Notes: generated by a model from the sequence alone, not told the origin. 24,284 bases of DNA from Sulfuritalea sp. (GCA_021738105.1 JAIPCS010000020.1:1-24284), one strand, 5' to 3'. Positions 1 through 8,571 are shown, counted from the stretch's first letter. A program made the numbers and translations.

Positions 1-92
1 AAAAAGTAGGAATCGTCGCGCCGGACCCGCGTGCAGGCTGCGAGGCCGATGGTATCATGCAGACCTCGACCTTCAGTTTGACACAGACTGCC

Positions 93-680
93 ATGCGGCA
101 AGCCGAAATTTCACGTAACACTCTTGAAACCCGCATCCGTGTCGCACTCGATCTAGACGGCACCGGGATTTCCAAACTTGCTACCGGCGTTGGTTTTTTC
201 GACCATATGCTGGATCAGGTTGCGCGTCACGGCATGATTGATCTGACCGTCGAAGCGCAGGGAGATCTCCACATCGATGCGCACCATACAATCGAGGATG
301 TCGGCATTACGATGGGGCAGGCGTTGGCCAAGGCACTCGGGGATAAAAAGGGATTGCGTCGCTACGGCCATGCCTATGTGCCGCTCGACGAGGCCTTGTC
401 GCGTGCGGTGGTTGACCTGTCGGGCCGGCCAGGGCTGGTTTTCAATGTGCCGTTTACCCGTGCCGCGATAGGCGAATTTGATGTTGATCTGGTGCGAGAG
501 TTTTTTCAGGGGCTGGTGAATCATGCTGGCATGACTCTGCACATCGACGCGCTGCGCGGCGAAAACTCCCATCATCAGGCTGAGACGGTATTCAAGGCCT
601 TTGCCCGTGCGCTACGCGTCGCGATTGAGGCTGATCCGCGTGCTGCGGGCGCTATTCCTTCGACCAAGGGCACGCTCTGA
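93..680 (+). CDS. hisB: Imidazoleglycerol-phosphate dehydratase (monofunctional HisB)
   Basis: Catalyses dehydration of imidazole glycerol phosphate to imidazole acetol phosphate in histidine synthesis, in the cytoplasm. The metal-binding histidine motifs of the family are visible: [22 protein letters not shown] and [17 protein letters not shown]. The protein ends in the usual PSTKG-type tail. It has only the IGPD domain and lacks the N-terminal phosphatase found in enterobacterial HisB. The frame is open further upstream, with an ATG at 57. I chose the ATG at 93 ([10 protein letters not shown]) because it gives the 195-residue length and N terminus typical of betaproteobacterial HisB; neither start has a strong ribosome binding site. 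It is the first complete gene of the his segment here and hisH follows 7 bases later. The function is certain; only the start is open. Confidence 0.95.
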   Translation: MRQAEISRNTLETRIRVALDLDGTGISKLATGVGFFDHMLDQVARHGMIDLTVEAQGDLHIDAHHTIEDVGITMGQALAKALGDKKGLRRYGHAYVPLDEALSRAVVDLSGRPGLVFNVPFTRAAIGEFDVDLVREFFQGLVNHAGMTLHIDALRGENSHHQAETVFKAFARALRVAIEADPRAAGAIPSTKGTL

Positions 681-687
681 TTCTTCC

Positions 688-1326
688 ATGAGTATGGTAG
701 TGGTAGTGGATTACGGCATGGGCAACCTGCGTTCAGTGGCTAAAGCCATAGAGCATGTTGCGCCGGAAGCGGTTGTTCGGATCAGTTCGGATGCAGCAGA
801 GATCGCTGCCGCCGACCGTGTCGTGGTGCCGGGCCAGGGTGCGATGCCGGATTGCATGCGAGAGTTGACCTCACGTGGCTTGCGCGAAACCGTAATTCGC
901 GCCGCCGCAGATAAGCCCTTTCTGGGTATTTGTGTCGGCCTGCAGATGTTGTTTGGTCATGCAGAAGAAGGCGGTGTGACGGGTCTGGAAATCCTGCCCG
1001 GCAATATTCCCAGATTTCCACAGGCGGCCATGGTGACTCCTGACGGTACTCGACTGAAGGTTCCGCACATGGGCTGGAACCAGGTTCAGCAGGCCGAAAG
1101 TCATCCGCTTTGGGAGGGTATCGATGACAGCTCCCGCTTCTATTTTGTGCACAGCTACTATGTCGAACCGCAAACGCCAGATCTGATTGCGGGTTCCACG
1201 TTTTACGGGATACCCTTTACCAGCGCGGTTGCCCGCGCTAACATCTTCGCTGTTCAATTTCATCCGGAAAAAAGCGCACAGGCCGGTTTGCGGCTGTTGA
1301 GCAACTTCATGCGCTGGAATCCATGA
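688..1326 (+). CDS. hisH: Imidazole glycerol phosphate synthase, glutaminase subunit HisH
   Basis: Class I glutamine amidotransferase that makes ammonia from glutamine and passes it to HisF. The start MSMVVVVDYGMGNLRS fits the family; the open frame extends upstream into hisB (to 601), but that stretch has no family resemblance. The nucleophile is the Cys in PFLGICVGLQMLFG, and the His and Glu of the triad sit in FAVQFHPEKS near the C terminus. The length of 212 residues is normal. It lies 7 bases after the hisB stop, so it is clearly in the same operon. Confidence 0.95.
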   Translation: MSMVVVVDYGMGNLRSVAKAIEHVAPEAVVRISSDAAEIAAADRVVVPGQGAMPDCMRELTSRGLRETVIRAAADKPFLGICVGLQMLFGHAEEGGVTGLEILPGNIPRFPQAAMVTPDGTRLKVPHMGWNQVQQAESHPLWEGIDDSSRFYFVHSYYVEPQTPDLIAGSTFYGIPFTSAVARANIFAVQFHPEKSAQAGLRLLSNFMRWNP

Positions 1327-1364
1327 TCCCAAGCCCCTGCCTTTATTGATCTCCACTTATCCCT

Positions 1365-2108
1365 ATGCTGCTGATACCCGCGATTGACCTCAAGGATGGA
1401 CACTGTGTTCGATTGAAACAGGGCGCAATGGACGATGCCACTGTTTTTTCAGAAGACCCAGCTGCCATGGCCCGGCACTGGATCGACCAAGGCGCGCGGC
1501 GCCTGCATCTGGTCGATCTGAATGGTGCGTTTGCCGGCAAGCCGAAGAACGAAAGGGCAATCAAGGCTATTCTGGACGAAGTTGGTAACGAGATTCCAGT
1601 ACAGCTGGGTGGAGGCATTCGCGACCTGGATACCATAGAGCGCTGCCTCGATGATGGTATTACCTATGTCATCATCGGAACTGCAGCGGTAAAGAACCCC
1701 GGGTTTCTGCACGATGCGTGTGGTGCATTTCCAGGACACATCATCGTCGGGCTGGATGCCAAGGATGGCAAGGTCGCGGTGGACGGCTGGTCCAAGATGA
1801 CGGGCCACGACGTTATCGATCTGGCAAAAAAGTTTGAGGACTACGGCGTTGAGGCGGTGATCTATACAGATATCGGACGCGACGGAATGCTTTCCGGTGT
1901 GAATGTCGAGGCCACCGTGAAACTGGCGCAAGCTTTGCGCATTCCCGTGATTGCCAGCGGTGGCATTGCCAGCCTGAAGGACGTTACAGAACTCTGTGAG
2001 GTGCAGCTGGAGGGGATCTCTGGTGCCATTACCGGCCGGGCGATTTACGAAGGTTCGCTGGATTTTCGTGAGGCCCAGTCCCAGGCCGACAAGCTTTCGG
2101 GTCGTTGA
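1365..2108 (+). CDS. hisA: ProFAR isomerase HisA
   Basis: 1-(5-phosphoribosyl)-5-[(5-phosphoribosylamino)methylideneamino]imidazole-4-carboxamide isomerase, a (beta/alpha)8 barrel performing an Amadori rearrangement in histidine synthesis. The first catalytic Asp lies in [19 protein letters not shown], and the second acidic site in [14 protein letters not shown]. Phosphate-binding segments QLGGGIRDL and ASGGIASL are intact. The protein has 247 residues, the usual size. It is separated from hisH by 38 bases and from hisF by 12, in operon order. Confidence 0.95.
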   Translation: MLLIPAIDLKDGHCVRLKQGAMDDATVFSEDPAAMARHWIDQGARRLHLVDLNGAFAGKPKNERAIKAILDEVGNEIPVQLGGGIRDLDTIERCLDDGITYVIIGTAAVKNPGFLHDACGAFPGHIIVGLDAKDGKVAVDGWSKMTGHDVIDLAKKFEDYGVEAVIYTDIGRDGMLSGVNVEATVKLAQALRIPVIASGGIASLKDVTELCEVQLEGISGAITGRAIYEGSLDFREAQSQADKLSGR

Positions 2109-2120
2109 TGCCCGCTTTTC

Positions 2121-2879
2121 ATGCTCGCAAAACGCATTATTCCCTGTCTTGACGTTAACGCCGGCCGTGTGGTCAAAGGTGTCAATTTTGTCGAGTTGCG
2201 CGATGCCGGCGACCCGGTCGAAATCGCACGTCGATACGACGAGCAGGGTGCTGATGAAATCACATTTTTGGACATCACAGCCAGTTCCGACGACAGGGAT
2301 CTGATACTGCACATCATCGAAGATGTGGCCACACAAGTCTTTATTCCGCTGACCGTGGGCGGAGGTGTAAGGCAGGTAGAGGATGTGAGACGTTTGCTGA
2401 ACGCCGGCGCCGACAAGGTCAGCATGAACACGGCGGCGGTGAACAACCCACAACTGGTGGCAGACGCATCCTCCCGAGTTGGTTCGCAGTGCATCGTTGT
2501 CGCAATCGATGCGAAACAGACTACCGAGGGACGATGGGAAGTATTTACCCATGGGGGGCGCAGAAATACGGGCCTAGATGCCATCGAGTGGGCGCAAAAG
2601 GTAGAGAGTCTGGGCGCCGGCGAAATACTGCTTACCAGCATGGACAGGGACGGTACCAAAGCGGGATTTGATCTGAAGTTGACCAGAGCAATCGCCGATG
2701 CAGTAGGCATTCCGGTAATCGCCAGCGGCGGTGTCGGCAACCTGCAGCATTTGGCGGACGGTGTCACGGAGGGGCGAGCTGACGCCGTTCTGGCCGCCAG
2801 CATCTTCCACTACGGTGAATACACCGTGCGTCAGGCCAAGGAATTTATGCGCGGTCAAGGCATTGAGGTCAGGTTGTGA
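2121..2879 (+). CDS. hisF: Imidazole glycerol phosphate synthase, cyclase subunit HisF
   Basis: Cyclase partner of HisH; it converts PRFAR plus ammonia to IGP and AICAR. It is a (beta/alpha)8 barrel of 252 residues starting [20 protein letters not shown], which contains the first catalytic Asp. The second is in VVAIDAKQ, and the phosphate-binding turns TVGGGVRQ and ASGGVGN are present. The stop codon overlaps the GTG start of hisI (GTGA at 2876-2879), which suggests translational coupling. Confidence 0.96.
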   Translation: MLAKRIIPCLDVNAGRVVKGVNFVELRDAGDPVEIARRYDEQGADEITFLDITASSDDRDLILHIIEDVATQVFIPLTVGGGVRQVEDVRRLLNAGADKVSMNTAAVNNPQLVADASSRVGSQCIVVAIDAKQTTEGRWEVFTHGGRRNTGLDAIEWAQKVESLGAGEILLTSMDRDGTKAGFDLKLTRAIADAVGIPVIASGGVGNLQHLADGVTEGRADAVLAASIFHYGEYTVRQAKEFMRGQGIEVRL

Positions 2880-3274
2880 GAGTGGAAGGTAGCTCGCAAT
2901 GGATTGAAGAGATCAACTGGGATGCTCAGGGTTTGGTGCCGGTGATCGCTCAGGATGTGAAGACTGGCGAGGTTTTGATGTTTGCCTGGATGAACCGCGA
3001 AGCGCTGTTGCTTACGGTAGAAACAGGTCACGCCGTATACTGGTCCCGGTCGCGTGCGCGCTTGTGGCACAAGGGCGAGGAATCCGGACACACGCAGAAC
3101 GTGATAGAGCTACGCGTCGATTGCGACATGGATGTGGTTCTGCTGAAAATCGAACAAATCGGTGGGATTGCCTGCCATACCGGTCGTCGGAGTTGTTTCT
3201 TTAACCGGCTTGAGACTTCGGGCTGGCGGGATATAGAGCCGGTACTCAAGGACCCGAAGGAGATATACAAGTGA
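2876..3274 (+). CDS. hisI: Phosphoribosyl-AMP cyclohydrolase HisI
   Basis: Opens the purine ring of PR-AMP in the third step of histidine synthesis; zinc and magnesium dependent. Family blocks are all visible: [24 protein letters not shown], the acidic metal site in [11 protein letters not shown], and the cysteine motif [11 protein letters not shown]. It has 132 residues. It starts with GTG overlapping the hisF stop. The phosphohydrolase activity is on the separate downstream hisE, so this is the monofunctional form common in betaproteobacteria rather than a HisIE fusion. Confidence 0.95.
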   Translation: MRVEGSSQWIEEINWDAQGLVPVIAQDVKTGEVLMFAWMNREALLLTVETGHAVYWSRSRARLWHKGEESGHTQNVIELRVDCDMDVVLLKIEQIGGIACHTGRRSCFFNRLETSGWRDIEPVLKDPKEIYK

Positions 3275-3600
3275 TTGATATGGAAGTTATGCATCGAATT
3301 CAGGCGACCTTGCTTGAGCGCAAGGGCGCCGCACCTGAGTCGTCCTATGTTGCCAGTCTGTATGCCAAGGGCACTGACGCGATCTGCAAAAAAGTCGCAG
3401 AGGAGGCTGCCGAAACCATTATGGCGGCCAAAGATGGAGATCGTCTGCATCTCGTTCGTGAGGTTACGGATCTGTGGTTTCACAGCTTGATCTTGCTGAC
3501 ACAGTTTGGTATTGGTGTTGACGACGTGCTGGTCGAGTTTCGCCGCCGGGAAGGTATTTCCGGAATTGACGAAAAGAAGAGCCGGGGGACTGAAGCATGA
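3271..3600 (+). CDS. hisE: Phosphoribosyl-ATP pyrophosphatase HisE
   Basis: Hydrolyses PR-ATP to PR-AMP, the second step of histidine synthesis. The MazG-like acidic motif [18 protein letters not shown] followed by [16 protein letters not shown] is intact. A GTG start at 3271 overlaps the hisI stop and has a strong ribosome binding site, AAGGAGAT at 3257-3264, six bases upstream. This favours GTG over the internal ATG at 3280. The protein is 109 residues. The stop overlaps the next gene's start (ATGA at 3597-3600). Confidence 0.94.
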   Translation: MIDMEVMHRIQATLLERKGAAPESSYVASLYAKGTDAICKKVAEEAAETIMAAKDGDRLHLVREVTDLWFHSLILLTQFGIGVDDVLVEFRRREGISGIDEKKSRGTEA

Positions 3601-3953
3601 GCGGATGCATTTTTTGCCGGATCGCACGCGGTGAGATTCCTTCGAAAAAGATTTACGAAGACGAAGAGATATTTGCATTCCACGACATCAACCCGATCGC
3701 GCCGGTGCATTTCATGATCGTGCCGAAACAACATATCGCATCGCTGATGGAGGCTGACATGAGTCATCAGATGGTGCTTGGCCGCCTGCTGGCCAAAGCC
3801 AACGACCTGGCCAAGAGTCAGGGTCTTGAAGAAGGTTTTCGCACCATCATTAACACCGGGAGAATAGGTCATCAGGAGGTGTATCATCTTCATGTACATA
3901 TTCTGGGCGGCCCCGAGCCATTGGGGTCCATGCTAAAGCGCAAGGCACCCTGA
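3597..3953 (+). CDS. hinT: HIT-family nucleotide hydrolase (HinT-like)
   Basis: Small histidine-triad protein, probably a purine nucleoside phosphoramidase of the HinT branch. The N terminus [22 protein letters not shown] and the histidine triad HLHVHILGG near the C terminus are textbook for the family, and 118 residues is the normal size. It overlaps hisE by four bases. This hisE-HIT-tatA arrangement is common in betaproteobacteria, so its presence here is context rather than evidence for a histidine role. Confidence 0.92.
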   Translation: MSGCIFCRIARGEIPSKKIYEDEEIFAFHDINPIAPVHFMIVPKQHIASLMEADMSHQMVLGRLLAKANDLAKSQGLEEGFRTIINTGRIGHQEVYHLHVHILGGPEPLGSMLKRKAP

Positions 3954-3980
3954 AACTAACTGAGCGCAAGGAGAAAATAT

Positions 3981-4202
3981 ATGGGAGCTTTCAGCATTTG
4001 GCACTGGCTGATCGTGCTGGTCATCGTCATGTTGGTGTTTGGCACCAAGAAACTTCGTAATATGGGCGCCGATCTGGGCGGAGCAGTCAAGGGCTTCAAG
4101 GACGGCATGAAGGAAGCTTCGGCCGACAAACCTGCGGACCCGCAGCAGGTTACTGGCGAGACCATCGACGTTGAAGCGCGTCGGGAGAAAACAAAAACCT
4201 GA
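3981..4202 (+). CDS. tatA: Twin-arginine translocase subunit TatA
   Basis: Pore-forming subunit of the Tat system that exports folded proteins across the inner membrane. A short N-terminal membrane helix (about residues 4-20, [19 protein letters not shown]) carries the [23 protein letters not shown] hinge and amphipathic helix typical of TatA/E. An acidic and lysine-rich tail follows. It is 73 residues long. A good ribosome binding site, AAGGAG at 3968-3973, precedes the ATG. It is followed after 86 bases by tatB. Confidence 0.95.
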   Translation: MGAFSIWHWLIVLVIVMLVFGTKKLRNMGADLGGAVKGFKDGMKEASADKPADPQQVTGETIDVEARREKTKT

Positions 4203-4288
4203 TCGCCGATGGGTGAAGCGGATTAGCGGCTGTAGCTGCGGCCGTTCGCTTTTCGATATTTATTCTCACCCCACTTTCCAACGACGCC

Positions 4289-4690
4289 TTGTTCGATATT
4301 GGCCTTTCCGAGTTGATGCTGGTTGCCGTGGTAGCGCTGGTCGTCATCGGCCCCGAGCGCCTGCCCAAGGTCGCCCGCGCCGCCGGGCATATTCTGGGTC
4401 GTCTGCAGCGTTATGTCAGCGATGTCAAAGCCGACATAAATCGGGAGATGCAGCTCGATGAGTTGAAGACGCTCCAGAAACAAATGACCGATCAGGTCAA
4501 TAGCATCAGCGCTTCCGTGACCCACGAAATGCGTGAGGTTGAATCTTCGGTGGGCGAGGCCATCGAACCTTTGAAAGATGCCGCCGCTGTGTCGCCTGAG
4601 CCAGTTGTCGGGGAGGATCACGATACGGATTCATCTTTGACGCCCAACCAGTCCCCGGAAGTTGCGGTGAAAGAAGCGACCAAATCCTGA
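4289..4690 (+). CDS. tatB: Twin-arginine translocase subunit TatB
   Basis: Receptor component that works with TatC in Tat substrate binding. The N terminus [30 protein letters not shown] is diagnostic for TatB, including the conserved Glu in the helix and the GPERLP turn. A long amphipathic and charged tail follows, 133 residues in all. The start codon is TTG (4289) and I see no convincing Shine-Dalgarno sequence in front of it. The start is nevertheless fixed because FDIG is conserved right at the N terminus in the family. The stop overlaps the tatC start. Confidence 0.93.
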   Translation: MFDIGLSELMLVAVVALVVIGPERLPKVARAAGHILGRLQRYVSDVKADINREMQLDELKTLQKQMTDQVNSISASVTHEMREVESSVGEAIEPLKDAAAVSPEPVVGEDHDTDSSLTPNQSPEVAVKEATKS

Positions 4691-5508
4691 TGGATGAAGA
4701 ACCGGAAACTTTTCTCTCCCACCTGGTCGAGTTGCGCGACCGCCTGATTCGCGTCCTAATCATTGTCGGCTTGGCATTTGTTCCGCTGGCGTTTTTTGCC
4801 CGTGAACTTTACGCATTGCTCGCCGCCCCACTGCTAGCTGTATTGCCATCCGGCGGTCAGATGATAGCAACCGATGTGGTTGGCGTGTTCCTTGTGCCGA
4901 TGAAGGTTGCGTTGACTGTCGCCTTTTTGGTTGTCCTGCCCTATGTGCTGCACCAGGTATGGGCTTTTGTCGCGCCGGGACTTTACGCCCACGAGAAGAA
5001 ACTGGCGCTACCGCTGCTGGCTGCGTCGGTGATATTGTTTTTTGTCGGTATGGCGTTTGCGTATTTCGCCTTTTTCCCTATGGTTTTCGGCTTCATGTCG
5101 AAGATTGCACCCGAGGGCGTGGCATGGATGACAGACATCGAGAAATACTTTTCCTTTGTGCTCACCATGTTCCTGGCGTTTGGCGTTACTTTTGAAGTAC
5201 CCGTCATTGTGATCGTTCTGGTTAAGATCGGTGTGGTTGAGGTCGCCAAGCTCAGGGAAATCCGGCCCTATGTCATAGTCGGCGCATTCGTGGTCGGTGC
5301 AGTATTTACGCCTCCCGATGTGATCTCGCAGTTCATGCTGGCAGTGCCGATGTGGTTGCTTTATGAAGCGGGGATTGTGTTGGCAAACATGATCGTTCGA
5401 CCCGGTCCGGTAGCGGCGGAGGGTTCGGACTATCAACCGCCTTCCGATTCGGAAATGGATCAGGAACTTGATCGCGCAGAACAGCAGTCGCGCGACCAGC
5501 AAGCCTGA
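4690..5508 (+). CDS. tatC: Twin-arginine translocase subunit TatC
   Basis: Polytopic receptor of the Tat translocon. The hallmark TFLSHLVELRDRLIR lies in the N-terminal cytoplasmic segment, followed by about six hydrophobic segments across 272 residues. The conserved FVAPGLYAHEKK loop and the late KIGVVEVAKLREIRPYVIV region are present. The C-terminal tail is acidic and Gln-rich. The ATG overlaps the tatB stop (TGATG), so the two are translationally coupled. It is the last housekeeping gene before the catabolic island. Confidence 0.96.
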   Translation: MDEEPETFLSHLVELRDRLIRVLIIVGLAFVPLAFFARELYALLAAPLLAVLPSGGQMIATDVVGVFLVPMKVALTVAFLVVLPYVLHQVWAFVAPGLYAHEKKLALPLLAASVILFFVGMAFAYFAFFPMVFGFMSKIAPEGVAWMTDIEKYFSFVLTMFLAFGVTFEVPVIVIVLVKIGVVEVAKLREIRPYVIVGAFVVGAVFTPPDVISQFMLAVPMWLLYEAGIVLANMIVRPGPVAAEGSDYQPPSDSEMDQELDRAEQQSRDQQA

Positions 5509-5517
5509 CCGCCATTT

Positions 5518-6981
5518 GTGGCTTGGTCGGCGCCCAACCGGATTTCCAGTGATGCCGAGGTTCGCAATCTCGCAGCATCCTCCATGGTCAAACTTTTCGA
5601 CAGTCTGTATGAGGGCGCTGTCGTCATAGATCAGGAAGGACGTATCACCTGGATCAATGACAAGTACAAGGCCCTGATCGGCTGGAACGGAAGTGAACAG
5701 ATCGAAGGGCGTCTGATCGAGGAAGTGCTACCCAATAGCCGCTTGCGCAATGTAATGGAAACCGGGCAGGCTGATCTGTTGGACGTTTTGACGCTCGGCC
5801 GACGCCAGATGGTGGTTTCGCGAATTCCATTGCACGGTGAAGCGGGCAACGTGATTGGCGCCTTGGGCGTCATTCTCTACGACCGGCTTCAGTCATTGAA
5901 GCCCATTGTTTCCAAATTTCAGCAAATGCAGTCGGATCTTGCCGGTGTGCGCAAACAACTGGCGGAAGGGCGGCACGCAAAATATCGCTTTAGCCAGTTT
6001 GTCGGCGCCAGCCGTCTTGCGCTCGAAACCAAGGAGCAGGCGCGACGGGCCGCCGAGCGCGAGGGCACGGTGTTGCTGCTGGGCGAGACGGGAACCGGCA
6101 AGGAACTCCTGGCCCATGCCATTCATGCCGCAAGCCGGCGTTCGGAAGGGCCATTGGTCAGTCTCAACGCGGCGGCGATTCCCGAGACCCTGCTTGAAGC
6201 TGAATTGTTTGGCGTTGAACCGGGCGCCTATACCGGGGCAGGGCAGAAGAAGCGCGTGGGCAAGTTTCAGTTGGCTGATGGTGGCACCCTGTTTCTCGAC
6301 GAAGTCGGGGATATGCCGCTTTCCTTGCAACCCAAGTTGCTGAGGGTATTGCAGGAAGGCGAGCTTGAGTCGCTGGGTGGAAATCATTTGCGGACGGTCA
6401 ATGTCCGCGTGATCGCCGCCACCAGTCGGGATCTCAAGGCAATGATCGAGGCCGGTAGTTTCCGGGCCGATCTATATTACCGTCTTAATGTTTTGCCAAT
6501 TCGCCTGCCACCCCTGCGGGAAAGGCGCGAAGATATCCCTATGCTATGCGAGACTCTGCTCGAATTGATCGCCGAACAGGGCGGGGAGGCTTCCTGCACG
6601 CTCTCCGCAGACGGTTTGGCTCGGTTGGCGGGATATGAGTGGTTGGGCAATGTCCGCGAATTGCGCAACGTACTCGAGCAGGCGGTGGCGCAGTCGCTAA
6701 ATCGCCGTCTCACCAGCGCCGACTTTCCCATGCTTCCTGAAGTTGTCAGTCCTCCTGACTCATCCAAAGTCTCGGCCGATAATGCGATGGTTCCGGTTCG
6801 CCCTCTGCGTGAGGCGGTGGCTGCGGCGGAGCGCGTAGAAATTTTACGGGCCTTGGAAGCCACCGGTTGGGTAAAAATGGCGACGGCCAAGTTGCTGGGA
6901 ATCAGCCGGGCCAAACTCTATGAAAAACTGGGTGCGTTGGGGATTGCGTCTGAAAATAAAGACACAAATGATGGTGTCTGA
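5518..6981 (+). CDS. Sigma-54-dependent transcriptional activator (PAS, AAA+, Fis-type HTH)
   Basis: Enhancer-binding activator of RNA polymerase-sigma-54. An N-terminal PAS-like sensor covers about residues 27-125 (LYEGAVVIDQEGRITWINDKY). The AAA+ domain has Walker A GETGTGKE at 189-196, a GAYTGA loop at 236-241 (a Tyr variant of the sigma-54-contacting GAFTGA) and Walker B LFLDE ending at 262. The Arg-rich YYRLNVLPIRLPPLRER segment follows. A Fis-type helix-turn-helix (TAKLLGISRAKLYEKL) ends the 487-residue protein. The start is GTG at 5518; an in-frame ATG at 5584, just before the PAS domain, is a real alternative. It begins nine bases after tatC and is followed by a -24/-12 promoter at 7126, so it probably controls the transporter and enzyme genes downstream. 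The inducer is unknown, but a small molecule bound by the PAS domain is plausible. Confidence 0.93.
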   Translation: MAWSAPNRISSDAEVRNLAASSMVKLFDSLYEGAVVIDQEGRITWINDKYKALIGWNGSEQIEGRLIEEVLPNSRLRNVMETGQADLLDVLTLGRRQMVVSRIPLHGEAGNVIGALGVILYDRLQSLKPIVSKFQQMQSDLAGVRKQLAEGRHAKYRFSQFVGASRLALETKEQARRAAEREGTVLLLGETGTGKELLAHAIHAASRRSEGPLVSLNAAAIPETLLEAELFGVEPGAYTGAGQKKRVGKFQLADGGTLFLDEVGDMPLSLQPKLLRVLQEGELESLGGNHLRTVNVRVIAATSRDLKAMIEAGSFRADLYYRLNVLPIRLPPLRERREDIPMLCETLLELIAEQGGEASCTLSADGLARLAGYEWLGNVRELRNVLEQAVAQSLNRRLTSADFPMLPEVVSPPDSSKVSADNAMVPVRPLREAVAAAERVEILRALEATGWVKMATAKLLGISRAKLYEKLGALGIASENKDTNDGV

Positions 6982-7052
6982 AAATCTGGACTGAAATAAA
7001 ATATATACAAAACAACGTAGTAAATAAATAGAGCGCGATGAGTGTATTAAAT

Positions 7053-7073
7053 ACAAGACGCACTGCGTTGTGT
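7053..7073. promoter_or_regulatory. Imperfect inverted repeat, candidate activator (UAS) site
   Basis: Two 10-base arms flank one central base. The inner five pairs are perfect (ACGCA-C-TGCGT at 7058-7068), and three of the outer five also match. Its centre lies about 90 bases upstream of the transcription start predicted from the -24/-12 promoter at 7126-7141, a plausible distance for a sigma-54 enhancer-binding protein. The activator gene sits immediately upstream. Assignment to that protein is inference. Confidence 0.4.
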
Positions 7074-7076
7074 TTG

Positions 7077-7115
7077 ACTCCGGGATAAGTAGTTAACTAT
7101 AAGACTTTCCGGAGT
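7077..7115. promoter_or_regulatory. Inverted repeat with internal palindrome upstream of the sigma-54 promoter
   Basis: Perfect 7-base arms ACTCCGG (7077-7083) and CCGGAGT (7109-7115) flank 25 bases. Within them is a perfect 10-base palindrome, TAGTTAACTA (7090-7099), lying almost at the same centre. The element ends 11 bases before the -24 box. It could be an operator or a second activator site; as RNA it would lie upstream of the predicted start and so would not be transcribed from that promoter. Confidence 0.4.
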
Positions 7116-7125
7116 TTTAAAGGGG

Positions 7126-7141
7126 TGGCACGTCTCCTGCT
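7126..7141 (+). promoter_or_regulatory. Sigma-54 (-24/-12) promoter of the transporter operon
   Basis: The site TGGCACGTCTCCTGCT matches the consensus TGGCACG-N4-TTGC[A/T] except for one base of the -12 box. The GG (7127-7128) and GC (7139-7140) dinucleotides have the required 10-base separation. The transcription start is predicted near 7152, giving a leader of about 44 bases to the binding-protein ATG at 7196. A sigma-54 activator gene directly upstream makes the assignment strong. Confidence 0.85.
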
Positions 7142-7195
7142 AGATGAATTTGCACCCGTTTGCGCGGGAACTATTTCATAAATGGAGGACTACCA

Positions 7196-8386
7196 ATGAA
7201 ATCGAAGGTATTGGCTCTCGCAGCCATGACGGCAACTGCCGTCACCCTGACCGCACCGGTCAGCGCACAAGAACTCAAAATCGCGCTCATAGCAGGCAAG
7301 ACAGGTGCCCTTGAAGCCTACGCCAAAGATACCGAGACGGGTTTCATGATGGGTCTCGAGTACCTGACCAAAGGAAGCATGACTATCAACGGGCGCAAAA
7401 TCAAGGTCATCGTCAAGGACGATCAGAGCAAGCCGGACCTGGCCAGGGCGGCACTTGCTGAGGCTTATGGCGATGACAAGGTGGATATTGCGGTTGGAAG
7501 CACTTCATCGGGTGCCACATTGGCCATGATGCCTCTGGCAGCTGAGTACAAGAAAGTGTTGATTGTCGAACCGGCAGTGGCTGATGCGATCACGGGCGCC
7601 AAGTGGAACCGTTACACATTTAGAACCGGTCGCAACTCGTCACAAGACGGACTGGCTGCTGCTGCGGCCCTGATGGGCGAGGCAAATATTGCATTTCTGG
7701 CGCAGGACTATGCTTTCGGTCGCGATGGTGTAAAAGCCTTCAAGGAGTCTCTCGCTGCCGTGAAGAGCAAGGCAAAAGTGGTTCATGAGGAATATGCGCC
7801 ACAGACCGCAACCGACTTTACCGCGTCGGCCCAGCGGATTTTTGATGCGCTCAAGGACAAGCCCGGCCGCAAGATTCTTGCAATTTATTGGGCTGGTGCC
7901 AATCCGTTGACAAAAATTGCCGACATGAAGCCTGAGCGCTACGGAATCGAACTGGCCGCGGGTGGCAACATCCTGCCGGTGATGAAGGGATGGAAGAATC
8001 TCGTTGGTATGGAAGGCGGCATCTATTATTACTATGACTTTCCCAAAAACAAGATGAATGACTGGTTGGTCGCCGAGAATCAGAAGCGGTCCAAACAGCC
8101 GCCTGATTTTTTCACGGCCGGTGGATTTGCCGCAGCAAGTGCAGTCGTGACCGCGCTGACCAAGGCAGGATCAAGCGATACCGAAAAGCTGATTGCCACC
8201 ATGGAAGGTATGGATTTCGATACGCCCAAAGGAAAGATGACTTTCCGCAAGGAAGACCATCAGGCCATTCAGCCGATGTTCCACTGGCGCATCAAGAAGG
8301 CCCAGGCCAACGAGTGGGATCTGCTTGAACTGGTGCGCGAAATTCCCGCCACCGAGATGCCGCTGCCAATTCACAACAAGCGCTGA
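7196..8386 (+). CDS. ABC transporter periplasmic substrate-binding protein (LIV-I/type 1 fold)
   Basis: Periplasmic ligand-binding component of a branched-chain-amino-acid-type importer, 396 residues. The Sec signal peptide is clear: MKSK, a hydrophobic core LALAAMTATAVTLTAP, and cleavage after VSAQ or nearby. The mature part opens with the beta strand LKIALIAGKTGALEAYAKDTETG typical of type 1 binding proteins. The start is ATG 7196, with GGAGGA at 7184-7189; the frame is open from a TTG at 7160, but that would bury the signal peptide. It is the first gene after the sigma-54 promoter. Many members of this family import aromatic or other organic acids rather than amino acids, and the neighbouring CoA ligases favour an organic acid ligand. 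The ligand itself cannot be read from the sequence. Confidence 0.92.
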   Translation: MKSKVLALAAMTATAVTLTAPVSAQELKIALIAGKTGALEAYAKDTETGFMMGLEYLTKGSMTINGRKIKVIVKDDQSKPDLARAALAEAYGDDKVDIAVGSTSSGATLAMMPLAAEYKKVLIVEPAVADAITGAKWNRYTFRTGRNSSQDGLAAAAALMGEANIAFLAQDYAFGRDGVKAFKESLAAVKSKAKVVHEEYAPQTATDFTASAQRIFDALKDKPGRKILAIYWAGANPLTKIADMKPERYGIELAAGGNILPVMKGWKNLVGMEGGIYYYYDFPKNKMNDWLVAENQKRSKQPPDFFTAGGFAAASAVVTALTKAGSSDTEKLIATMEGMDFDTPKGKMTFRKEDHQAIQPMFHWRIKKAQANEWDLLELVREIPATEMPLPIHNKR

Positions 8387-8444
8387 TGTCCGATTGGCTG
8401 GAAAATCGACTGAACTCAGGGGCATGGTAATTCCGGATAAATGC

Positions 8445-8467
8445 CGGGAGCGTAGCAAGCGCTCCCG
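8445..8467 (+). other. Intercistronic hairpin between binding protein and ATPase genes
   Basis: A perfect 8-base stem, CGGGAGCG (8445-8452) with CGCTCCCG (8460-8467), encloses a 7-base loop, in the 185-base gap after the binding-protein gene. No T-tract follows, so it is not a classical terminator. Hairpins at this position in importer operons often stabilise the 3' end of the binding-protein message or reduce downstream expression; that role is inferred here. Confidence 0.55.
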
Positions 8468-8571
8468 CGAGGTTCCCGGCTATGACGGATGTCTCGTCGC
8501 CGGCCATGCCTGCCCCCCTCAATTTACTTGTTCGCCGTATCCTCAGTACCCCCTGTGGTGAAAGAATCGTC

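Noticed and set aside
601..687. Upstream extension of hisH inside hisB
   Set aside because: The HisH fold begins at MVVVVDYGMGN; the Arg-rich extension lies within hisB coding sequence.
1449..2552. Long minus-strand open frame (367 codons) opposite hisA/hisF
   Set aside because: It is antisense to two conserved histidine genes, and its translation shows no family features.
8482..8571. Longer start for the LivG-like ATPase
   Set aside because: The extra 30 residues have no ABC similarity, and the ATG at 8572 fits the family length.
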